Source: Bacteroidales bacterium UBA6397
GTDB taxonomy: Bacteria > Bacteroidota > Bacteroidia > Bacteroidales > UBA932
NCBI GenBank assembly: GCA_002439875.1
Contig: DJQB01000034.1
Span: 1 to 21,248, forward strand
DNA: 21,248 bases
Direction of reading: 5' to 3'
Every line of letters begins with the position of its first letter. Position 1 is the stretch's first letter. Position numbers and translations under genes: made by a program. Shown in pieces: positions 1 through 5,593 of this stretch. Below the pieces are notes generated by a model. The model did no database searches and was not told the origin of the DNA. It saw only the letters and a list, made by a program, of their open reading frames with translations.

Positions 1-1
1 T

Positions 2-109
2 GGTCCGGTGCGTGGAAAGGCAGACCACACTCACGGACGCGATCACGTGATGGAGGCGGTGCGCAAAAGGAATGGTGGCACTCACAAGACACAAATAGCG
101 AAACTGTAA
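2..109 (+). CDS. Possible 3' end of an unidentified protein, cut by the left edge
   Basis: An open frame enters from the left edge and stops at TAA 107-109. The visible 35 residues end in MEAVRKRNGGTHKTQIAKL, which is charged and hydrophilic like a normal protein tail. The frame starting at position 1 is also open, to a TGA at 115-117, but reads less like protein. I do not recognise a family and too little is present to assign a function. The gene would converge on the GH2 gene, with a strong stem-loop (142-175) between the two ends, which fits a convergent gene pair. Codon use is not decisive, so this is a weak call. Confidence 0.3.
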   Translation, partial: GPVRGKADHTHGRDHVMEAVRKRNGGTHKTQIAKL

Positions 110-141
110 TGAAGTGACCAGGAGGAGGGACTGCATATAAA

Positions 142-175
142 GCGAGTGGGGTGACCAGAAAGTCACCCCACTTGC
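142..175. terminator. Stem-loop between convergent gene ends, possible bidirectional terminator
   Basis: Positions 142-155 pair with 162-175 to give a 14-bp stem (one G-T wobble) around a 6-nt loop, with the core GTGGGGTGAC / GTCACCCCAC. It lies 35 bp before the stop of the minus-strand GH2 gene and 32 bp after the stop of the possible plus-strand gene. Neither side carries a good T tract, so it may act as a 3'-end stabiliser rather than a classic intrinsic terminator. Confidence 0.5.
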
Positions 176-210
176 GCTACTAGAAAAACCCCTCGGAGGA
201 AGACGCGGGA

Positions 211-2106
211 TTATTTGCTGTCTGGAGTCATCGAGAAGATAGCTTTGATGCGAGCCATGTCGAACTTCTCGGAGCGGTCGTAGCAATAGACACCGTTCTG
301 CTCCTGCTCGACGTCGGTCAGCTGGGTGTAGCAGAAGCCGCAGATGGCGTCGGACATCGAAACCACGGCCTTTACCTGAGCCTCAAGCCTCTTGTAGAAA
401 TCCTCCATCGAGACCACGCTCTTGCCGTAGCCCCATGACTGGGTCGTGGAGTTGACGGTCGTGGCATCCTGCCCCCTGACCCATTTGATGCCGCCGAACT
501 CATCGAGGATGTACGGAATCGAGCCATCATATTCATAGAAAGTGTAAGGTTCGCCACCGTAGCGGGCAGGGTCGTTGAAGCCGATGTTGTTGATCCGGCC
601 ATTGTAGGTCTGGACAGGCCTGGTGTACAGTTTCCCATCATTCCAGATGATGTCCTTGAGTTTATCAGGATCCTGCTCGTAGTGATGCTCGGTCCAGATG
701 TCGGTCTTGACCTGGATGCCGCCGCTGCAGATGTTGATCGGGCGGGTAGGGTCCAGCTGCTTGGTGATGGCATAGATGTCCTCGCTGAAACGCGGAAACT
801 GGATGTTGTCCGGCCAGAACTCCTCGTTCATCGGAGTCCAGGTGATGATGGAAGGATAGTTTCTGTCCCTGGCGACACACTCGGACCACTCGCTCAGGAA
901 GTTACGCGCCGCCTCCGCACTGTTCAGCTCGATGCCCCAGCTCGGGAACTCGGCCCATGTCAGATAGCCGAGCTTGTCGGCCCAATAGTGGAAACGCTCC
1001 TCGAAAACCTTCTGGTGAAGTCTGGCTCCATTGAATCCGGCGTTCTTGGAGAGTTCGATGTCATGCTTCAAAGCCTCGTCAGACGGAGCGGTCCACTGAC
1101 TCTGAGGGTAGTAGCCCTGGTCAAGCACAAGCCTCTGATAGTAAGGAACATTGTTCAGGAATATCTTGTTGCCCTCGATGTGAACCTTTCTCATGCCGAC
1201 ATAGGAGTTGATCTCGTCGATGACCTTGCCGTCTTTGTCCAGAACCTGATAGTTAACGTCATAAAGGAACGGACTCTCCGGACTCCATGTCTTCAATGTC
1301 TTGAACGGAATCACAGCCACACTGTTGTTGGAGGCGGAGACAGTCTTCTGAGCGACAGGCTTCTTAGGAGAATCTGGGTCTGTCACCGTGATTTTCAGCC
1401 CGGCAGCGCCCTCCTTGTAGAATGCCGGATGCACAACCAACTGCTTCTGGTCGATGTCAGTGTTGACCTGAACGTTCTTCAGGCCATTTCCTGCCACTGG
1501 TTCCATCCAGACGGTCTGCCAGATTCCGGTCGTGCGGACATATTCACAATCATGCGAGCCCAAGAGCAAAGATTGCTTTCCGACCGGCTGCATCATGCTG
1601 CGCAGGTCGCTCTGGGCATAGACCACCAGATCGTGGGATGTGCCGGGAGCGGCGAACCGGGTGATGTCGAACGAGAATGAGGACGAGCCTCCGAAATGAC
1701 GGCCGACAAACTTGCCGTCAACAAACACATCAGACTGATAGTAAACGGCTCCGAAGTTCAGAAGAATATTCTTCCCCTCCCATGATGCTGGCACGTCGAA
1801 CGTCCTGTGATACCAGATGCCGGTGATGAAGTCGGTGTGGCCCACTCCGGACATCTCGCTTTCCGGAGAGAAAGGCACCAGAATGCTGCCTGAAAAACCT
1901 TTGCTTTCAGGGTAGCCTTTCTCCAACCCCACGTGGTTCAGATCAAGCTCGAACGACCACTTTCCGTTCAGGTTGACCCAGTCAGCCCTCTCAAATTGCG
2001 GCCTTGGATATTCAGGTCTGGGAATATTGTCTCCCGCCGCCAGACCCGCAGCCGCTCCGAAAACCAGCAGGGCAGCCGCAAGAAATTGTTTTACAATCTG
2101 TTTCAT
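211..2106 (-). CDS. Secreted glycoside hydrolase family 2 protein (beta-galactosidase/beta-glucuronidase-like)
   Basis: A 631-residue exported exo-glycosidase of family GH2. A type I signal peptide occupies roughly residues 1-24 (MKQIVKQFLAAALLVFGAAA). The jelly-roll sugar-binding domain (~40-200) contains the motif NLNGKWSFELD. An Ig-like sandwich (~205-305) follows, then a TIM barrel to the C-terminus. In GH2 the acid/base is the Glu of the Asn-Glu pair: here TPMNEEF, E428. The nucleophile is the Glu of DEFGG, E536. Both are intact. The start at 2106 is preferred over an in-frame ATG at 2145 because it begins exactly at the signal peptide and a promoter-like element lies between the two. 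The protein is shorter than E. coli LacZ, lacking its C-terminal domains, as is common in Bacteroidota. Galactosidase, glucuronidase or other specificity cannot be decided from sequence. It stands alone and is probably monocistronic. Confidence 0.9.
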   Translation of the reverse strand: MKQIVKQFLAAALLVFGAAAGLAAGDNIPRPEYPRPQFERADWVNLNGKWSFELDLNHVGLEKGYPESKGFSGSILVPFSPESEMSGVGHTDFITGIWYHRTFDVPASWEGKNILLNFGAVYYQSDVFVDGKFVGRHFGGSSSFSFDITRFAAPGTSHDLVVYAQSDLRSMMQPVGKQSLLLGSHDCEYVRTTGIWQTVWMEPVAGNGLKNVQVNTDIDQKQLVVHPAFYKEGAAGLKITVTDPDSPKKPVAQKTVSASNNSVAVIPFKTLKTWSPESPFLYDVNYQVLDKDGKVIDEINSYVGMRKVHIEGNKIFLNNVPYYQRLVLDQGYYPQSQWTAPSDEALKHDIELSKNAGFNGARLHQKVFEERFHYWADKLGYLTWAEFPSWGIELNSAEAARNFLSEWSECVARDRNYPSIITWTPMNEEFWPDNIQFPRFSEDIYAITKQLDPTRPINICSGGIQVKTDIWTEHHYEQDPDKLKDIIWNDGKLYTRPVQTYNGRINNIGFNDPARYGGEPYTFYEYDGSIPYILDEFGGIKWVRGQDATTVNSTTQSWGYGKSVVSMEDFYKRLEAQVKAVVSMSDAICGFCYTQLTDVEQEQNGVYCYDRSEKFDMARIKAIFSMTPDSK

Positions 2107-2112
2107 ATTATC

Positions 2113-2142
2113 TAAATATAACATATTCATTTCGGTTTCAAT
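2113..2142 (-). promoter_or_regulatory. Candidate Bacteroidota promoter for the GH2 gene
   Basis: Read on the minus strand, TATATTTA (2113-2120) resembles the TAnnTTTG -7 element with one mismatch, and ATTG (2139-2142) lies 18 nt upstream at the -33 position. The predicted transcript start falls within a few nucleotides of the ATG at 2106, implying a leaderless or nearly leaderless mRNA. This element also argues against the longer start at 2145. Confidence 0.4.
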
Positions 2143-2196
2143 CACCCGGTTACTTCCAGGCCATTTCGTTTTTGCCTATTCATATAAGTCTCCTAG

Positions 2197-2907
2197 TCAA
2201 TGCCGTTCGGAAAACTCGCATCCGCAAAAGGTCTGGTTGTACATACCCCATTCCTTTATCAGGGCGCCGCGGCGTTCCTGAAGGCCACCTCGGCGCCAGT
2301 TCTGGTTCCACCAAAGAACACGTGTCTGATGCCTGGCCGCGCTTGCCTGAACATTATCGGAAACAGCATCGGGGCAAGACATCGGCAACAAATCATTGTC
2401 CGGCATGACCAGAGACGCATTGACAATCTCGCAGGCCCAACGGCCAGCGGCATCGACCTGCTCCAAATCTTTCCAGCGGGAAGAGGCCAGGGTTGTGGTC
2501 AGGAGGGTGTAGCCATGAGTGGCGGCATACCTGGCGGCGCGAAGGAGGCGGAACCTGAAGCACTCAAGGCAACGCGGGCCGCGCTCCGGCATGTCGGCGA
2601 TCTGGGGCAGCCGGCGGACAAAGGCCAGCCAGGCGGCGTGATCATATTCATCATCAATGGTTTCCAAGCCGTGGGCGGCGGCATAGCGGGCCAATTCGTC
2701 GCGGCGGATCGCATATTCCCGGAAAGGGACGATGTTGGAGTTGCTGAAGAATATCCCGGGACGATGACCCTCTCTGACCATCCATTCGATGATGGCGGTC
2801 GAGCATGGGGCGCAGCAGCAATGCAGCAGGATGCGCTCCCTCGAAAGGTCGCGGCCATCCGGCGGCTCCGGACTGAATCCCTTTTTATGAATATTCCCGT
2901 TCGGCAT
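2197..2907 (-). CDS. queH: Epoxyqueuosine reductase QueH (DUF208 family)
   Basis: A 236-residue cytoplasmic enzyme of the DUF208/QueH family. It performs the last step of queuosine synthesis, reducing epoxyqueuosine in tRNA to queuosine, and replaces the unrelated cobalamin-dependent QueG. The family cysteines are all present: HCCCAPC (C30-C32, C35), RCLECFRFRL (C113, C116) and FCGC near the end (C228, C230). These are known in the family to hold the iron-sulfur cluster and metal site. The TTTLASSRWKDLEQV segment in the middle is also typical. Length is normal. It ends 90 bp before the GH2 start on the same strand and is divergent from the helicase. The start at 2907 is close behind a TAnnTTTG element, so the message may be leaderless. 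Confidence 0.95.
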   Translation of the reverse strand: MPNGNIHKKGFSPEPPDGRDLSRERILLHCCCAPCSTAIIEWMVREGHRPGIFFSNSNIVPFREYAIRRDELARYAAAHGLETIDDEYDHAAWLAFVRRLPQIADMPERGPRCLECFRFRLLRAARYAATHGYTLLTTTLASSRWKDLEQVDAAGRWACEIVNASLVMPDNDLLPMSCPDAVSDNVQASAARHQTRVLWWNQNWRRGGLQERRGALIKEWGMYNQTFCGCEFSERH

Positions 2908-2914
2908 TTCATTG

Positions 2915-2922
2915 CAAACTTA
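2915..2922 (-). promoter_or_regulatory. Candidate -7 element for queH
   Basis: On the minus strand this reads TAAGTTTG, a full match to TAnnTTTG. No convincing -33 TTTG lies at the usual spacing. It ends 7 nt before the queH ATG, so transcription would begin almost at the start codon. Confidence 0.4.
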
Positions 2923-2939
2923 ACAATTTTTCTCGTATT

Positions 2940-2947
2940 TACTTTTG
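2940..2947 (+). promoter_or_regulatory. Candidate -7 element for the helicase gene
   Basis: TACTTTTG matches TAnnTTTG fully and lies 48 bp before the ATG at 2996, leaving a leader of about 40 nt. The only upstream TTG (2912-2914) is about 25 nt away, longer than the usual 19-20, so the -33 element is not clear. Confidence 0.4.
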
Positions 2948-2995
2948 CCGTAAGAACTTTTAATACTAACTTTAACGGAACGAAAGACAGAGACC

Positions 2996-5344
2996 ATGAT
3001 CGAAAAGGACGAGAGATTCACTTTGGCGGAGAGATATGTGGAAGAGACGGGGGTCTCCGTGTTCCTGACAGGCAAGGCCGGCACGGGAAAGACAACATTC
3101 CTTAAAGAAATCGTGCGGCATACCTCCAAGCGGTTCGCTGTCGTGGCTCCTACCGGAGTGGCGGCGATCAATGCGGGCGGAGTGACGATCCATTCGTTTT
3201 TCCAACTGCCGCTGTGTCCGTATCTTCCTGATGTGAAAGAGCTTGTCACCGAGTACCAGATGCCGGAGAGGATGCGTTTCCTGCGCAAGGACAGAGTGAA
3301 GATCCTGCGGACCCTTGACCTTCTGATCATCGATGAGATCTCGATGGTGAGGGCGGACATCCTGGACGCGATCGATGACGTGCTTAAGCGCTACAGGCGC
3401 AACGACAAGCCTTTCGGAGGGGTGCAGGTTCTGATGATCGGGGACATCCAGCAGTTGCCACCGGTCGTCAAGGAGTCGGAGAGGCCGTACATGGAGCAAG
3501 TATATTCATCGCCTTTCTTCTTCAATTCCAAGGTGCTGCAGCGGCTGCCGTACGTGACGATCCAGCTGGAGAAGGTGCACCGGCAGAGCGACAGAATATT
3601 CCTTGACATTCTGAATGAGGTGCGGTCGGGGATGCCGGGTGACGCGGCTCTCAACGAGCTGAACAAGAGGTTGGATCCGGGATTCGTGCCACCTGAGGAC
3701 GAGCGTTGGATCCGCCTGACGACCCACAACGCACTGGCTGATTCGGTCAATGAGGCTAAAATGAACGCGTTGGACACCGAAGAGGCCACATTCGAGGCCA
3801 AGGTCGAAGGAATATTCCCGGAAAACGCTTATCCGGCAGAGACCAAACTTCGTCTGAAAGAGGGTGCGCAGGTGATGTTCGTGCGCAACGACACTTCCGG
3901 CGAGGCGCGCTACTACAACGGAAAGATCGCGACTGTCGAGAAGGTGAAGCCACAGCTGATCGTGAAAGATGAGACTGGTGAGAGCATTGTGGTCACGCCC
4001 GAGAAATGGGAGAACATCCGTTACGGGCTGAACGAGGAAAGCGGTGAGATTGAGGGGATTGTGGACGGAACTTTCGAGCAGGTACCTCTGCGTCCGGCAT
4101 GGGCGGTGACGATCCACAAGAGCCAGGGGCTGACATTCGACCATGTCATCATTGACGCCGGGGCGGCTTTCTCTTTCGGCCAGGTCTATGTGGCCCTCTC
4201 CCGCTGCCGCACCCTCGAAGGAATCGTCCTGACCACCCCGATCACCCGGCGATGCACGTTTACCAGCGAGGAGGTCTCGGTGTTCGAGAGCAGCCGAGAG
4301 CCTGCGGACGAGGTACGCCTCAAGCTGCCTGCAATGGCAGGTGAATATTTCACCTCGACCCTCTGCGACGCCTTTGATCTTCAGCGGCTTCGCTACCTCT
4401 ACAACAGGGTCAACCGAATATATCAGGTCAACCTTTCGAACCTTTATCCAGACCAGGCGGGCAGGTTCAACACGGTGGGTGCGGGGATGCCCGGCCTTAT
4501 TGATGAGACAGCACCTCAACAAGGCTCGGAATCCTCCGAGGAAGAGGACCATAAGGCATTCACCGGAATACGTTCCCTCAGCGACATAGCCCAGAAATTC
4601 CAAAAACAACTCCGCTACATCGCGGCCTCCATCCATAGCGGCGCGCCGGAGGAGTTTCCTCTCCTTCGGGAGCGGGTCACCAAGGCTTGTGAATATTTCC
4701 GCAAAGAGCTTCAGCCTTTAGCATCGTTCACCGCTCCGTTGACGCTCATCGAAATTGATGACATGGAAGTTAAAAAAGCCTTTAAGGCCGCTTCCGGGGA
4801 GTTTCTGTCCGAGTTAAGATTCCGGCTGGCACTTTACTCAGCCATCCTGTCCGAGGGGTTCAGCATGAAAATGTACCATAAATTAAAGACGGACAACGAG
4901 TTGTCTGATGAACGGTCACTGAAGGCGTTGGTCAGGTCGCTGATTTCTCCCCAGAAGAAGGCTTCGGCATCCGAAGAGTCGCTTCGGCACTTCGACAAGA
5001 TCAGTACACCGCAGGCTCAGCACCCCCGCTCGGACGGTGAGCCTGTCGAACCGTCAGCCCTTCGAAAGGCTCAGGGTCCGGATGGAGATCAGTCCACCTA
5101 CACCGGCAGCCGACACCCGGAACTGGTTCAAGCGTTGATAGACTGGAGGCGAGAGAAATACCAAAAAGACAACGTCCCGGCCTACGTCATCCTCCATCAG
5201 AAAACCCTTCTGGCCATAGCCGACATCGCCCCCACCACAAAAGAGGAACTGCTGGCCGTCAAAGGCTTCGGTAAGTCCAAATGCGAGATCTACGGCGACG
5301 AGATCCTGGAAATTGTCAGAAAGACAACCGAAACAGCTTCTTAA
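2996..5344 (+). CDS. PIF1/RecD-like superfamily 1 DNA helicase with C-terminal HRDC domain
   Basis: A 782-residue ATP-dependent helicase. Motifs in order: Walker A GKAGTGKT (26-33), PTGVAAINAGGVTIHSFF (motif Ia), Walker B IIDEIS (D113, E114), GDIQQLPP (149-156, motif III), VHRQSD (motif IV region), HKSQGLTF (374 onward, motif V) and VYVALSR (397-403, motif VI). This set is typical of the PIF1/Dda/RecD group, which unwinds DNA with 5'-3' polarity. Residues ~707-777 form an HRDC domain (HPELVQALIDWRREKY...KGFGKSKCEIYG), a nucleic-acid-binding module. A low-complexity linker (~655-705) carries a REP-like repeat translated in frame. It is transcribed divergently from queH and no neighbour points to a dedicated pathway, so a role in replication or repair is an inference. 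Confidence 0.9.
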   Translation: MIEKDERFTLAERYVEETGVSVFLTGKAGTGKTTFLKEIVRHTSKRFAVVAPTGVAAINAGGVTIHSFFQLPLCPYLPDVKELVTEYQMPERMRFLRKDRVKILRTLDLLIIDEISMVRADILDAIDDVLKRYRRNDKPFGGVQVLMIGDIQQLPPVVKESERPYMEQVYSSPFFFNSKVLQRLPYVTIQLEKVHRQSDRIFLDILNEVRSGMPGDAALNELNKRLDPGFVPPEDERWIRLTTHNALADSVNEAKMNALDTEEATFEAKVEGIFPENAYPAETKLRLKEGAQVMFVRNDTSGEARYYNGKIATVEKVKPQLIVKDETGESIVVTPEKWENIRYGLNEESGEIEGIVDGTFEQVPLRPAWAVTIHKSQGLTFDHVIIDAGAAFSFGQVYVALSRCRTLEGIVLTTPITRRCTFTSEEVSVFESSREPADEVRLKLPAMAGEYFTSTLCDAFDLQRLRYLYNRVNRIYQVNLSNLYPDQAGRFNTVGAGMPGLIDETAPQQGSESSEEEDHKAFTGIRSLSDIAQKFQKQLRYIAASIHSGAPEEFPLLRERVTKACEYFRKELQPLASFTAPLTLIEIDDMEVKKAFKAASGEFLSELRFRLALYSAILSEGFSMKMYHKLKTDNELSDERSLKALVRSLISPQKKASASEESLRHFDKISTPQAQHPRSDGEPVEPSALRKAQGPDGDQSTYTGSRHPELVQALIDWRREKYQKDNVPAYVILHQKTLLAIADIAPTTKEELLAVKGFGKSKCEIYGDEILEIVRKTTETAS
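4962..5076. repeat. REP-like inverted repeats inside the helicase coding sequence
   Basis: Two small palindromes sit in the linker-coding region. CTTCGG-CAT-CCGAAG occupies 4962-4976. GAGCCTGTCGAA (5039-5050) pairs with TTCGAAAGGCTC (5061-5072) with one mismatch over a 10-nt loop. Between them, CTTCGACAAG (4990-4999) and GGCTCAG (5014-5020) look like a split copy of the same core. The core TTCGAC(A/G)GGCTCAG recurs twice at 16570-16660. The frame is kept throughout, adding residues such as DGEPVEPS and RKAQG. Confidence 0.65.
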
Positions 5345-5356
5345 TATTTAACCACA

Positions 5357-5393
5357 ATCAATGAATATTCCGGAAACGGAAATCTGCATTGAT
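5357..5393 (+). terminator. Structured 3' element with GAAA tetraloop after the helicase gene
   Basis: ATCAATG (5357-5363) pairs with CATTGAT (5387-5393). Inside, TTCCG (5368-5372) pairs with CGGAA (5377-5381) closed by a GAAA loop, a GNRA-type tetraloop. An internal loop of 4 and 5 nt separates the two stems. It starts 12 nt after the stop codon. No T tract follows, so it is either a factor-assisted terminator or a 3'-end stabiliser. Confidence 0.4.
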
Positions 5394-5433
5394 CAGAGCA
5401 CATCCAATAATCTTCAACAAAAAAACTCATACA

Positions 5434-5441
5434 TAATTTTG
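5434..5441 (+). promoter_or_regulatory. Candidate -7 element for the metalloprotease/SusCD locus
   Basis: TAATTTTG is a full match to TAnnTTTG. A -33 TTTG at the normal distance is not evident. Transcription from here would give a leader of about 145 nt before the ATG at 5594, containing the dyad at 5501-5527. No other full match lies closer to the gene. Confidence 0.35.
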
Positions 5442-5500
5442 GGGTTAAGGATATTATGCCTAACTTGCAGGCAGATTACACGGCCATTGCCGAACCTGAG

Positions 5501-5527
5501 TTTTGCTAAACCCGTGGTTTGGCAAAA
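5501..5527. promoter_or_regulatory. Palindrome upstream of the metalloprotease gene, shared with the susC upstream gap
   Basis: TTTTGCTAAAC (5501-5511) pairs with GTTTGGCAAAA (5517-5527) over a 5-nt centre, with one T-G pair. The core AAACC-CGT-GGTTT is a perfect dyad. Positions 5507-5524 recur as reverse complement at 8306-8323 with one mismatch. A weaker relative, TAATCCATGGTTT, lies at about 5536-5548. Candidate operator or leader hairpin. Confidence 0.45.
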
Positions 5528-5593
5528 GGAACCGTAATCCATGGTTTATGGGTCATAGAACCGAATATTTATTAAAAATTCATCTGTATAGTA

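Noticed and set aside
682..1680. 332-codon plus-strand open frame opposite the GH2 gene
   Set aside because: Antisense shadow of a gene with an intact catalytic pair. The translation has no motif or plausible start signal.
2200..3105. 301-codon plus-strand open frame opposite queH
   Set aside because: It is antisense to queH, whose cysteine motifs are all intact, and runs on into the helicase start in another frame. It has no recognisable domain; high GC on this stretch makes long spurious frames likely.
3506..4636. 376-codon minus-strand open frame within the helicase gene
   Set aside because: The plus strand carries every helicase motif in order; the antisense product resembles no family.
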